Source: Candidatus Opimibacter skivensis
GTDB lineage: Bacteria > Bacteroidota > Bacteroidia > Chitinophagales > Saprospiraceae
Length of the DNA stretch: 64,000 nt
Direction of reading: 5' to 3'
Assembly: GCA_016721905.1 (NCBI GenBank)
Contig: JADKHH010000035.1
Span: 1 to 64,000 of the forward strand
Shown here: positions 28,961 to 38,472 of the stretch, piece by piece
Position numbering within the stretch: position 1 is the first letter of the stretch
Layout: each line of letters opens with the position of its first letter
The notes under the pieces: generated by a model
The model's input: only the letters and a program-made list of their open reading frames with translations
Databases searched by the model: none
What the model was told of the DNA's origin: nothing
Translations under genes and position numbers: made by a program

Positions 28961-28998
28961 GGTTGACAAATGTACATGTTTAAACATAAATGTCAACC
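28961..28998. promoter_or_regulatory. Nested inverted repeat, likely XRE-ImmA operator
   Basis: GGTTGACA (28961-28968) and TGTCAACC (28991-28998) are perfect 8-base arms. Between them ATGTTTAAACAT (28976-28987) is a perfect 12-base palindrome. The element begins 12 bases upstream of the proposed start codon of the XRE-ImmA gene, where an autoregulatory HTH protein would bind. No function has been tested. Confidence 0.75.
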
Positions 28999-29125
28999 AT
29001 AATGTTGTTCTTTGGTTTCCTCGATTTCTACTTATTCAAAAGGTTCCACAGGTTCGAGCTCATACATTTGAGACATCTCAACGAGCGCTTCAGGGAGATG
29101 TTTTTGTTTTCCATCGCCTGTGACT

Positions 29126-30424
29126 TTAGTTTGATGGCTGTAACTCCCGCACATCGATCTTGCCAGTTACAGCCTCTGAGATCAGGGATTGGCGATATTC
29201 TTTGAGCCTATCTATTTGTGTCTGTAGTTTCAGCGTTAAGATTTCATGCCTTTGCAATTGGCTATCCAACCAATTTGAAATTTCAATTTGCTCAGTCACT
29301 GATGGAATTGGAATTAATAAACTGCTAATGAAATTCCAACTGGCTCTGGGCATTTTGGCCCCATAGGTAGAACTATTTACCGTTTCTATAAATGAAGGTG
29401 AAAGTAGGCGATAAAAGAGAAACCTAGGATGAACATTACTTTTTGGACTTAACACCAACAATTCACCAACAGATATGCCCTCCGATTCAGCTAGAAAGAC
29501 TTTTGCTAAATATGGTCGTAATTTGTTAAACAAAACATCTCCCTTCTTAAAATTATTACCTATCCCTTGAAAATCGACATGATCTTGTGATTTAATAAAT
29601 TTACCAGAAAAACTCTCAATATTCTCTAATGCAACTTTAAATATAGTTGAAGATTCATCTGTAGCCACTTCATTGTTGTTGAGATCAACCAGATATTTTA
29701 ACCGATTTGCATTCCATTTTTCAGGAATATCACCCAACCACTCAATCCTACTATCCTTCATTTTTGCCTTTGGATCAAGTCCTTTGGTGACAGCTTCATT
29801 GATGGTCGCCTGACGGAGTAGCTGGAGGCGTTCGATCAGTTGTTCCTTTTTGTTAATCAGGTCGTCAATAATAGTGCATTGGTAGTCGAGGTATTCACAA
29901 ATTTGTTGCTGAACAACAACTGGTGGCGCAGGTATGTACAATTGTCTTATCAAGTCTTGACTAATATTCGGCTGGCCACCACCATAAGATCTACTTATAA
30001 TATATTCTCTGCCAAACAGAAAAATATAAAACAAATAGCGGTTAATTATTTGAGAGGAATCCGATATAACACAGCAAGCTTGATTCGTTGTTGTTTCAAT
30101 TTTTAGTTGCCCTAATTTGCCAATAGTGGCACCATATAACGCAATGACAACACTTTCCGCCGGAAATATTTTAAGTGTTGAAAGATCCTCCAGAGCAAAC
30201 TGAGTAACTTTCCTCTTTGTTTCATAAATAAATGAGTCATTTAAGTCTCCGGTGTTTAGCCAATTTATGCTACCACCTTCATAGTATTTATCAACACTTG
30301 TATTTGGTGTAGTACCGCTTCCGATTTTATGAAAAGATCGACCAATCTTGACCTTAGACCATGATTCAGGAATAGCCCCGAACCAGGAATTATTTATTTT
30401 TTCTCCAGTTATTGAATCTTTCAT
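29126..30424 (-). CDS. hsdS: Type I restriction system specificity subunit S
   Basis: The protein has two target-recognition halves. The first starts NSWFGAIPESWSKVKIG and ends with a conserved helix (YLDYQCTIIDDLINKKEQLIERL). The second starts RIEWLGDIPEKWNANRLK and ends with NWLDSQLQRHEILTLKLQTQIDRLKEYRQ. This bipartite layout with central and C-terminal conserved helices is that of HsdS, which reads a bipartite DNA site. Its start at 30424 overlaps the hsdM stop (TAATGA-type coupling). The gene is intact in this assembly. Confidence 0.93.
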   Translation of the reverse strand: MKDSITGEKINNSWFGAIPESWSKVKIGRSFHKIGSGTTPNTSVDKYYEGGSINWLNTGDLNDSFIYETKRKVTQFALEDLSTLKIFPAESVVIALYGATIGKLGQLKIETTTNQACCVISDSSQIINRYLFYIFLFGREYIISRSYGGGQPNISQDLIRQLYIPAPPVVVQQQICEYLDYQCTIIDDLINKKEQLIERLQLLRQATINEAVTKGLDPKAKMKDSRIEWLGDIPEKWNANRLKYLVDLNNNEVATDESSTIFKVALENIESFSGKFIKSQDHVDFQGIGNNFKKGDVLFNKLRPYLAKVFLAESEGISVGELLVLSPKSNVHPRFLFYRLLSPSFIETVNSSTYGAKMPRASWNFISSLLIPIPSVTEQIEISNWLDSQLQRHEILTLKLQTQIDRLKEYRQSLISEAVTGKIDVRELQPSN

Positions 30425-32205
30425 TATCCGATTAAATCTTTTAGAAGCTCGGCAATACCCTTTTCAACAGAACTACCAAATTCCAAGGTTCTTATTTCAG
30501 CCTTTATTTCTAAAGAGGTGCGTAGCTCAACTGATTCATAAAAATATTTAGAAAAGTTTATCTCATATCCAATTCGAGTCTTATCATAATCAATCCATGC
30601 ATCAGGAACATGAGGTAGTATTTCATTTTTAAAATATTCTTCAATATCAGTGTTTAAAGGAATATTTTCTGTATCTCGTTTACTACTGTCAGCCTTCCAC
30701 CCACCTTTCTTGTCCTTGATGGGTTTACCTTTAGCATCATATTCAGGTTGCTCCACTGTTACCTGATAGTAGCCAAAGAATTCGTTATCAAAGATTTTAG
30801 AATATGGTCCTTCCTTGAATTGGGTGTATATGTCTACAAGGTTCTTTATATGGACTTCTTCAATTTTGTTTCGCTTGTTGCCCATGCTCCGTTTTTCGGG
30901 CCGACAGAAGCCTTCGATTTCGTTTGATTTACTTTCTGGTACATTGGCATTTATCAGCTGGACTTTGCCTTTGCGCTGAGCAGGCTTGTTGTTGTTGATA
31001 AACCAGATATACGTATTGATACCAGTATTGTAAAACAAGTCTTTTGGCAGGCCAATAATGCACTCCAGCCAGTCATTACTGATGATCCACTTACGTATGT
31101 CACTCTCACCTCTGCCGGCATCGCCAGTAAAGAGAGGTGATCCGTTGGTGACAACTGCGATCTTACTTCCCTCCGGTTCCATCTTGCTGATCATATGCTG
31201 CAGGAAAAGAAGCTGCCCATCTGAAGTACGGGGCGTACCAGCATAAAACCTTCCGGCTGGATTGGCACTTTCGTTAAGGATAAACTGAGCATCCTTGCTC
31301 CAGGTCACGCCATAAGGCGGATTAGCAAACATATAGTGGAAGTGTTTGTCCGGAAACCGGTCTTCCGTAAAGGTGTTACCATGGCGGATATTGTCAGCAA
31401 TCTCGCCTGTGATCAGTGCTTCGGATTTAGCGATGGCATAGGACTGCTCGTTGATTTCCTGGCCATAGGTGCGAATCGTAGGTGGTTGCTTGTTGCCCTT
31501 ACAAAGCACATCCAGGACATAGTTCTTGGCGAGATTGATCATACCACCTGTCCCGAGAGCCGGATCATAAATGGTGCGGATGATCCCTGGCTTCGAGAGT
31601 GCTTCCTTCTCTGTACTGAAGATGATCTCGATCATAAGCTGGATTACATCTCGGGGAGTAAAGTGCTCTCCGGCTGTCTCATTACTCTGCTCATTAGAGA
31701 TGCGGATAAGCTCCTCAAAAATGGACCCCATACCATGATGATCTACTTTCTTTTCATGAAGATCCACCTGGCAGATGGCATCTATCATTTGGTACAGAAT
31801 CTTGTTCTTGACCAATCGTCCAATGACTTTCTCAAACTGGAAGTGTTCGATGATCTCCCTCACCTCACGGTTAAACCCATTGAGGTAGTTATGGAAGTCG
31901 ATCTCAACCGTCTTTGGTGACTGACGAAGAGATTCAAGGGTATGCTTAGAGGTATTGTAGAATTGGAGTCCTCCGGAAGCTTTGCGCAGGATTGGGTCCA
32001 GCTTTTCCTCACTTACCTTGTCCTTAAACTTGTGATAGGCCTCCCTGACTTTCACATTAACGGGATCCAGGATACAATCCAGGCGGCGTATGACGACAAA
32101 AGGTAGGAGGACATCACCTATCTCGTTCTTTTTGAAGATGTTCCAAAGGACCTTGTCAGTGATCTGAAAGATGAAGGAGACGTCTGTTTTATGATTAGAG
32201 GACAT
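30424..32205 (-). CDS. hsdM: Type I restriction system N6-adenine methyltransferase subunit M
   Basis: A 593-residue protein. The N-terminal four-helix HsdM_N region (FIFQITDKVLWNIFKKNEIGDVLLPFVVIRRLD) precedes the methylase core with DPALGTGGMINLA (motif I, SAM binding) and MFANPPYGVTW (motif IV, catalytic NPPY). It methylates adenine in the bipartite target recognised by HsdS. It follows the 337-aa ATPase-partner gene 53 bases upstream on the same strand, so the ATPase module and the restriction operon could share transcripts. Confidence 0.95.
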   Translation of the reverse strand: MSSNHKTDVSFIFQITDKVLWNIFKKNEIGDVLLPFVVIRRLDCILDPVNVKVREAYHKFKDKVSEEKLDPILRKASGGLQFYNTSKHTLESLRQSPKTVEIDFHNYLNGFNREVREIIEHFQFEKVIGRLVKNKILYQMIDAICQVDLHEKKVDHHGMGSIFEELIRISNEQSNETAGEHFTPRDVIQLMIEIIFSTEKEALSKPGIIRTIYDPALGTGGMINLAKNYVLDVLCKGNKQPPTIRTYGQEINEQSYAIAKSEALITGEIADNIRHGNTFTEDRFPDKHFHYMFANPPYGVTWSKDAQFILNESANPAGRFYAGTPRTSDGQLLFLQHMISKMEPEGSKIAVVTNGSPLFTGDAGRGESDIRKWIISNDWLECIIGLPKDLFYNTGINTYIWFINNNKPAQRKGKVQLINANVPESKSNEIEGFCRPEKRSMGNKRNKIEEVHIKNLVDIYTQFKEGPYSKIFDNEFFGYYQVTVEQPEYDAKGKPIKDKKGGWKADSSKRDTENIPLNTDIEEYFKNEILPHVPDAWIDYDKTRIGYEINFSKYFYESVELRTSLEIKAEIRTLEFGSSVEKGIAELLKDLIG

Positions 32206-32258
32206 TGAAGAAGAATTGATTTTGCAAAACTAGAGAATAACTGTGCAGTAGACATGCA

Positions 32259-33272
32259 TTATTCTTCGAATAGAGTATTTATATCTATGCCTTCTGGGAA
32301 TCTTGAGAATTGTGGATAAGTTCCCACGGAGGCAATTATCATCTGTCTGAGTTTAGTTAGCAATGCTTTATTAGATTTTCTGTTATCTAAGTAGGCCAAC
32401 GAGTAATAATCTATACCTAAACTTGCAGTTTTTTTCTGACCATTTGATAAATAGTAAACAAAACTATCCCCACTCTTTATCCTTACATAATCACTTATAA
32501 TATGCCGGTCATGTTCATCTTCAATAATACCAGATTGTATACCAATTAAAACGACTGCAGGGCGAGGACACTTTCCCTTAGCACAAGAACGAATCCTCCT
32601 TGCTACCATATCAAGATTTGGACCCTCGTCATAATTTTGGTTTCCTTTTGGTACATGAGTATTAACCTGGTATACAAATACAAATGTAGAAGGGGACATT
32701 TTACCGTTTAGCACATTCTTGACAAATTTTTCAATATTACACTCGGTGAGACCTAAATTTCCTCCAATTTCTGGACCTTTAAAAAGATATCTATCTATAA
32801 TATACACCACGGAAAAGGGTAAAGCAAGAAGATCAATAAAACTCTCAAAGGTTATATCATCCCCAAATAATTTTTGTCTATGAAATTGATAATCTGAATT
32901 TATTATTAACTTCTTTAGAGTTTGTACTTCTTCTCCAACTGAACCAATTAAGAGAGAATGTTCATCCCGATAACGATTAATATTTTCATCTTCAAGAAGA
33001 TATATGCCACATTTTGATGGGAATGAATCTCGCGTGAGTGGCCTTCCTTGTATTGCATCCTCTCCATATGTTAATTGTTTATCCTCATTAATTCCATCAA
33101 AAAATTCCTCCAACAATATAGACTCCTCCTCATTGAGATCAACCTGGTTAAAGTTGAAATGTATATCAAGTTGATTCTTGACCATACGGAGCACGTCTTT
33201 ACCACCTTCTGATTTATCAACACTTAAACTAAATTGAATAAAGTTGGGTTTGTCAAAGAAAACTTTCATCAC
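32259..33272 (-). CDS. Uncharacterised 337-aa partner of DUF3696-like ATPase
   Basis: I do not recognise the family. The protein has no signal peptide; most of it is soluble with several segments such as LLALPFSVVYIIDRYLFKGPEIGG and PSTFVFVYQVNTHVP that suggest alternating strands, and a Cys/Arg-rich RIRSCAKGKCPRP patch. Its start codon overlaps the end of the ATPase gene by four bases (33269-33272), so they are almost certainly co-translated. ATPases of this type are often paired with an effector in defence systems; that this is an effector is inference from pairing and position in the island. Confidence 0.75.
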   Translation of the reverse strand: MMKVFFDKPNFIQFSLSVDKSEGGKDVLRMVKNQLDIHFNFNQVDLNEEESILLEEFFDGINEDKQLTYGEDAIQGRPLTRDSFPSKCGIYLLEDENINRYRDEHSLLIGSVGEEVQTLKKLIINSDYQFHRQKLFGDDITFESFIDLLALPFSVVYIIDRYLFKGPEIGGNLGLTECNIEKFVKNVLNGKMSPSTFVFVYQVNTHVPKGNQNYDEGPNLDMVARRIRSCAKGKCPRPAVVLIGIQSGIIEDEHDRHIISDYVRIKSGDSFVYYLSNGQKKTASLGIDYYSLAYLDNRKSNKALLTKLRQMIIASVGTYPQFSRFPEGIDINTLFEE

Positions 33273-34836
33273 TCCATCATTTTTTTAACAATTTTCCTGG
33301 TCTCATCAAAAAATCCGGTTCCAAATTCTTCAATAAATTTTCCATCCTCTCTATATGGCATTTCCTTTTGCTTTAAATCTGTGTCAAAATAAAAGACGCA
33401 AAATGGGTTATCATTGGGCTTAATTTCTAATTCATTTTCTTTAACAATTAACTGTGTTTTTCTTACCAAATATTCTGAATGGGTTTCAACAATCAAATTA
33501 ATTTTGTAAACAGAGTATACCTCATAAAACAAGTCAGCTAATAAACTTTGTAATGCAGGATGAAAGTTAAGCTCCGGTTCCTCAATAACTACCGTAGAAA
33601 AATTAAAATCAGAGGAAAACTCATAAGTTGAAATCCATTTTCGGGTACTAATCAATTGTATAAGTGAGGATATTCTTAATAATATAGTCATAGCCTGTAA
33701 AGATCCCATGCCCTTATCTGATAAAGAAATTTTTTCTTTTCCTGAAATTATCCTGACCTCATATGCCTCTCCTCCATATAGTTTGATTTCAAACGAATCT
33801 CCAATTTCGAAACGTTTAATCCACTTTTCAATAAATTGAAAAGCTTTTTCTCCCTTAGTAATTCTACTTTGATAAAATTCATGAATTGCTTGGGCAAGAG
33901 GGTTTTGTTTGTCTCGGATTAAAAAGATGGCTGACTGCTTTGTCGTTTGAGCAGCGATATAAACCAAGTTCGAATGCGTAGTGTACATATTAAATTCCTC
34001 AATAGAATTTAAGATTTTATCAGCATCAAGCTTTACACCCCTGTAATCTTCAAAATTTTCTGATGGTTCCTTATTGTTTTGTATTTGAGGGAATTCATGG
34101 TCGTGCCAAATTACCGTCTCTTCAACCAAGTGAGTGATGAGAGATTTAATGTCAAATGTTTCAGAAAAATCACTGGATACTTTATAAATAGAAAAATCTT
34201 TATTCTTGTTAAAATCAAATCTATATAAATTTAATTCTTTCTCAAGATCATTCAGATTATCTAATCTGGCTTTCATTGAGTTCATTTTATCCACTAGTTC
34301 CAGATATTCCTTGCTCGAATTTTTTAGTTTAGTTGAATTCAATGCTGCTTCGAGCTTTAGATATTCTAACCAATAGGGTTCTTGATTTTCAAATCTATCT
34401 CTGTCTTTTTCGTTGAACTGAGCGAGACGAGATAAGTAAACAACCCCTCAATCGGCTTGATTTGATACTTAAAGGAATTTTCACTATCAAAATATCCAAG
34501 AGAAATCACATTGGCATATGTGTTATCAATATTCCCGGTCAAATGAATGTCGATTTGAAATTTGTCAAATTGATAAAAGAACTTGATTGAATTTACATTG
34601 CTTGAAGCGTTCTTTGCCCTTCCAAAAGTGACAATATTTGCATTTTCAATGGATCTATCACCAAAATGGAACTTGGAAAAGTCTCCAGATTTAAAATATT
34701 CATTTATTAATAAAAGAGCCTTTACAATGGTTGACTTCCCGGAATTGTTTCGACCTACCAATAAAGTGATACCTCTATATTCTATTGGGTTGAAATCTAT
34801 GAATTTTCTGAAATTTTGAAATCCAATTTTATACAT
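33269..34836 (-). CDS. AAA family ATPase, DUF3696-like (frameshifted)
   Basis: The N-terminal frame (34366-34836) has LLVGRNNSGKSTIVKALLLI, a Walker A in an ABC/SMC-type ATPase. A frameshift near 34345-34370 leads to the second frame (33269-34342), with GMGSLQAMTILLRI (signature-like), VVIEEPELNFHPALQSLLADLF (Walker B with Glu) and VETHSEYLVRKTQ (switch His). The C-terminal IEEFGTGFFDETRKI matches the end of DUF3696 ATPases. I chose the start at 34836 (MYKIGFQNFRKF), which overlaps the WYL gene end by 8 bases. Such ATPases couple ATP hydrolysis to regulation of a partner, here probably the 337-aa protein. Confidence 0.85.
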
Positions 34837-35881
34837 GTGATTTGGTTTTATATGCAAGCTCCTTAGGAAAACTTGTATAATTGGTATTCATCTGCTTAAT
34901 CTTCTTGGCCAACTTGCTTCTCAGGCTTTTAGGTTTGATGACCTCTACGTCTTCCCCGAAAGATAAGAGTAATGCTTCAAATTCTTTGTTTGGCATCAGA
35001 TCAAGTGAAATCAAAGTGGAGTCATGATTAGTTTCGAGTTCCCTCTGAGAGCTATGAATGGGTTTCGTCAGTATCCATGGTAATCTACGATTATTGACTC
35101 TTACTTGGATATTCAAAAGGCCTTCAGCTTTAGGCAGGGAAACACCTACTATATCTTTAAAGTATGCATCAAAATCGATCATTGTATTGGGCCTATACTT
35201 AGTTTTGCTGTGTTTGAAAGATTTAATTCTGTCCAACGCCACATTCATGATTTCATTATCATCATCATTTTTTCCAAAAAGAAACCATCGATTATTATAT
35301 TGCTTTAGAAAATATGGATGCAACGTATAATCTATGTTTGTTCCCTGGCTGAAACTCTGGTACTCAATTTCCAGAACTTGTGTATTACGAATAGCTTCAT
35401 ATAGGGGGGAGATTTTTTCCAGACCTAAGAGGTTGGGATTCTCGTCAAATTGGATAATCCTGTCCTTTGATTTTGACAAGGCTAACCCTGAGTCTAGTTT
35501 CGTAATCAACTCATCTATCCAGCCAAATTGCGGCAACCCTTTAAAGCGGGAGAGTGTAAGCAAGGCCTCTTTCAACTGGCTTTCCTCGGCAGGATTAAGT
35601 GGCTGACCGTTGATGGAAAAGGAACGATCTTCATACCTGAAGTACACCCTATGTCCGTCGCGGATTCGTTCAAGCGGTATATTCCAGCCCTGGCTGCTTT
35701 CCATAAACTTTATATCCTCTAACACTTGTCTTCGTTTCACCCCATCCTCATTGCCAGTGTATTCCTCTAAGGCATCATTGCAGGCATTTACAAGGTCCTC
35801 AATAAAATACTTTCGACCAGGATTGCGGAAGCATCTGTCCAAAACCTGGTAGCGTATCGTAGCGTGTTTATTGGTGGCCAT
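34829..35881 (-). CDS. WYL-domain transcriptional regulator
   Basis: A 350-residue protein. The N-terminus (TIRYQVLDRCFRNPGRKYFIEDLVNACND) is a winged HTH, and the middle holds EYQSFSQGTNIDYTLHPYFLKQYNNRWFLFG, which follows the WYL fold around the conserved W-F-L-x-G. The C-terminal WCX-like extension ends in KSLRSKLAKKIKQM. WYL proteins sense nucleic-acid or nucleotide ligands and often regulate defence operons. The 3' end overlaps the ATPase start, making a coupled WYL-ATPase-partner module. Confidence 0.9.
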   Translation of the reverse strand: MATNKHATIRYQVLDRCFRNPGRKYFIEDLVNACNDALEEYTGNEDGVKRRQVLEDIKFMESSQGWNIPLERIRDGHRVYFRYEDRSFSINGQPLNPAEESQLKEALLTLSRFKGLPQFGWIDELITKLDSGLALSKSKDRIIQFDENPNLLGLEKISPLYEAIRNTQVLEIEYQSFSQGTNIDYTLHPYFLKQYNNRWFLFGKNDDDNEIMNVALDRIKSFKHSKTKYRPNTMIDFDAYFKDIVGVSLPKAEGLLNIQVRVNNRRLPWILTKPIHSSQRELETNHDSTLISLDLMPNKEFEALLLSFGEDVEVIKPKSLRSKLAKKIKQMNTNYTSFPKELAYKTKSHV

Positions 35882-35928
35882 AGGAAATGTAAGCGGAATC
35901 TTGCTTTAAAGATAGATAAGCAGTCCAA

Positions 35929-36573
35929 TTATGCAGCATGTCTGCATAGTTTATTCTTTCCATTTTCAGTATCCAGTATGTGAAGCCAGAAGCGTGGTTG
36001 GTCGGAAAGCAGGATGGGATAGATCCGGGTCAGGACAAAAGCTGCTATGGGTAGGATTTCATTTCCAGTAGGAAAGACCATGCATAGCTCAGTTCTGTTT
36101 CTACCGGTTGTGTTAAGCAAGACCTCTTTTGTATCAATCTTGCAATCTCCGTAACTAATTAGTTCACTGACCAGGTCCACGCCCATGATTTCATGATAGA
36201 ATGCAATGTCCCTTTTGTACAGATTGGCATGAGCCGGTGGTTCACTTTTGATAATAGCAGTTTTCAACGTGACCATATCATGAGATAGGCCATGAGGTTC
36301 AATGCAGAACCTCAGACGACCTGGAAGTTTATTCAATCTTTTATCTCCAGCAAAATCAAGACAGTTAACATCTCTTTCACCATTCTGCCAGGCTGTATAC
36401 CGGATAAGTACAGATACCTTATAGTCATCAATATTCACCAGATAATCCTGCGAAATACCTATAGATTCCCATTTGCTACAGGTTTCACCTTTTGTAGGCT
36501 GCTTTGATTTTTTTTCAATGCTAAACATTTGGTATTCTGTTTTTGTGTAAAAAATTCGATTAAGCCCTACCAT
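35929..36573 (-). CDS. Hypothetical soluble protein of the HNH/DUF4407 cluster
   Basis: A 214-residue protein with no signal peptide and no recognised domain. Possible starts are 36573 and the methionine at 36528 (MFSIEKKSKQ); the first overlaps the exported-protein gene by 14 bases. Strands such as YKVSVLIRYTAWQNGERDVNCLDF and ELCMVFPTGNEILPI suggest a mixed alpha/beta fold. It is the last gene of the six-gene cluster, 47 bases before the WYL gene. Function unknown. Confidence 0.65.
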   Translation of the reverse strand: MVGLNRIFYTKTEYQMFSIEKKSKQPTKGETCSKWESIGISQDYLVNIDDYKVSVLIRYTAWQNGERDVNCLDFAGDKRLNKLPGRLRFCIEPHGLSHDMVTLKTAIIKSEPPAHANLYKRDIAFYHEIMGVDLVSELISYGDCKIDTKEVLLNTTGRNRTELCMVFPTGNEILPIAAFVLTRIYPILLSDQPRFWLHILDTENGKNKLCRHAA

Positions 36574-36976
36574 TTATCTTTTGATACCTGAACTGTAATA
36601 CCCATTTCGCTGTATTGCCGGCATAGCGCCCCATATTCTCCCTGACCACAAATTCGAGTCTTTTAGTGTAAGTCTTTCCATACTCCAGGATAGAAGGATC
36701 GATTTCAAGCCATTGGCTGACTTCCTCCGTATATGTATCTATCTCCTGAACGAAAAACCTGATTTTCGATTTTCCAGCGAAAGGTAGAAGAATAGTATCG
36801 TCAAAAGTGTGGACAACTTTATTTGATTCGATGCCAAATCCCCATTCATTTCCGACATGATCATTGTACTCCAGCAGTGGTTCTTCACAGATGATCTGCA
36901 GTGTTTGAGCAGTCAATTCCGTGTGAAACAATGTCCATAAAATCAATTGGAAAAAGACAAGGTTTTTTAATTTCAT
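36560..36976 (-). CDS. Small exported hypothetical protein
   Basis: The first 23 residues (MKLKNLVFFQLILWTLFHTELTAQ) are a signal peptide ending in the T-A-Q cleavage motif common in Bacteroidota. The mature part of about 115 residues is rich in strands (KIRFFVQEIDTYTEEVSQWLEI, WVLQFRYQKING), suggesting a beta-sandwich. It stands between two soluble hypothetical genes in the cluster that also contains a DUF4407 membrane protein. No family recognised. Confidence 0.65.
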   Translation of the reverse strand: MKLKNLVFFQLILWTLFHTELTAQTLQIICEEPLLEYNDHVGNEWGFGIESNKVVHTFDDTILLPFAGKSKIRFFVQEIDTYTEEVSQWLEIDPSILEYGKTYTKRLEFVVRENMGRYAGNTAKWVLQFRYQKINGRA

Positions 36977-37017
36977 GTTTGTGTTTTGATTATTGAATGA
37001 GGTTAAGGTAATTAGTC

Positions 37018-37416
37018 TTAAAGTGATATGTCGTAGACATCCATATTATTTCTATCAATCCCTATGACCATAAACCCACCAGCTTCGGGTATGATTTCGC
37101 ATAGGTCAAATGTGGTGCAGTTGTCAGGTAGACTTTCAAATACCAATGTAAATGAGATAGCTATATTGAGGCTCAAAGATTTCCAGATTGGATACTCAGT
37201 CACGTTTTCAAACCAAACGAGTTTACTTCTGAAGCCCGAAGTCTTATCTATAAGAAAAAGACTCTTCGGCCAGATTCTTATCCTTGTTCCGTTCCATGTG
37301 GTTGGCAGGTACGTGCAATGGACCACGACTTGCTTTTCAAGCTGTATTTGTTCGAGATGTTTAGCGCTGTCATCCACAGTTCCTTGGGTAATTGTAGTTT
37401 TCACTTTACTAGTCAT
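37018..37416 (-). CDS. Small hypothetical soluble protein
   Basis: A 132-residue protein without signal peptide or membrane segment. It has strand-rich stretches (KQVVVHCTYLPTTWNGTRIRIWP, AISFTLVFESLPDNC) that suggest a beta-sandwich similar in feel to the exported neighbour. No family recognised. Gaps of 41 and 51 bases to its neighbours support co-transcription. Confidence 0.6.
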   Translation of the reverse strand: MTSKVKTTITQGTVDDSAKHLEQIQLEKQVVVHCTYLPTTWNGTRIRIWPKSLFLIDKTSGFRSKLVWFENVTEYPIWKSLSLNIAISFTLVFESLPDNCTTFDLCEIIPEAGGFMVIGIDRNNMDVYDISL

Positions 37417-37467
37417 TACTATGGGTTTATTTGGTCATTTTTCATGGTTCTAAAAAGTTGGAAAGTT

Positions 37468-38460
37468 CTAGTTTAAAACTCTTGAGTGGTTTTTATTCAA
37501 AACCTGATTAGCTGATTTCACCTTTTCAAGTATTTCATATGGTTGGCTGTATTGTGTTCTTCGGCCTAGAAGTGCGGTCATTTTTTCTTCCATAGTGATA
37601 TCTCTGGCTTTCTCGAGTTTTTCATCAATGGTCTCGTGAGAGCACATTTTAATCATCACCACCAAAAACTCAAGGAAGAAGATCAGAAGGGTAAATACGA
37701 TGTAGGAGATCAACATAAATGTATTACTGCTGACCAGCTCAAACATTGCTTTTATTCGAAGCAAAAGACCATGTTCGTTGAAGCTAAGAGCTGCTTCTGT
37801 TTTAGCCAGTTCGATAGCGGAATCTCTTTTACTGATCAGAATAGCAAGCTTTCCAGCTTCATGCGCGTAGTCTTTTTGAATTTGGTTTGCCAGTTCGATT
37901 TTCATCTCGCAGATTGGTCCTCTGCGTGGAACTTTACTACCACCTGTACCATCACATTCCTCACTTGCATGTTTTAATGCCTCCATCCAGTCATTTCTTT
38001 TTGTCATGACCAAGGCTTCAAGCTCAGTTATTTCCAAATCATGGATAGCGTTTGTTGCCACCCCTGACTGTTCAATGGCACTATTTTTATACTCTGCCAT
38101 TTTGATATCTATATCATTTTTAAATATAACCTCATCAAGGCACAAGGAGCCAAGGATTGCTATGAGAAATCCTAGTGCTAATCTTGAAGCTATAATCAAT
38201 TTACTGCCACTAGCCAGGATGATGCAGCGTTCAATAATAAAAATCACGACGGCAAGAAAAACGGCAGTCATTATAGCAATACCAATAGAAGTCTGAAGTA
38301 CCTCGTGGCACAACAAAAAGCCATTCGCGAACCACAGCAAAACCGGAATCATCATCGCGTTTGCATATAGCACGATCTTCCGCTTGCTGGCCGGATGAAA
38401 ATGTGCTGTATACTTTGGATTTTCACCGATAAGGCGACTACATAAGCTAAATAGTGTCAT
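37468..38460 (-). CDS. DUF4407 domain-containing membrane protein
   Basis: A 330-residue protein with three N-terminal helices (VLYANAMMIPVLLWFANGFLL, IAIMTAVFLAVVIFIIER, ASRLALGFLIAILGSLCLDEVIF), a long polar coiled-coil region of about 100 residues, and a fourth helix (FMLISYIVFTLLIFFLEFLVVMI). This is the layout of DUF4407 proteins. The coiled coil is probably periplasmic or cytosolic between helices 3 and 4. Function of the family is unknown. It is 12 bases from the coiled-coil gene at 38473, indicating one transcript. Confidence 0.85.
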   Translation of the reverse strand: MTLFSLCSRLIGENPKYTAHFHPASKRKIVLYANAMMIPVLLWFANGFLLCHEVLQTSIGIAIMTAVFLAVVIFIIERCIILASGSKLIIASRLALGFLIAILGSLCLDEVIFKNDIDIKMAEYKNSAIEQSGVATNAIHDLEITELEALVMTKRNDWMEALKHASEECDGTGGSKVPRRGPICEMKIELANQIQKDYAHEAGKLAILISKRDSAIELAKTEAALSFNEHGLLLRIKAMFELVSSNTFMLISYIVFTLLIFFLEFLVVMIKMCSHETIDEKLEKARDITMEEKMTALLGRRTQYSQPYEILEKVKSANQVLNKNHSRVLN

Positions 38461-38472
38461 ACAATTTAAGGT

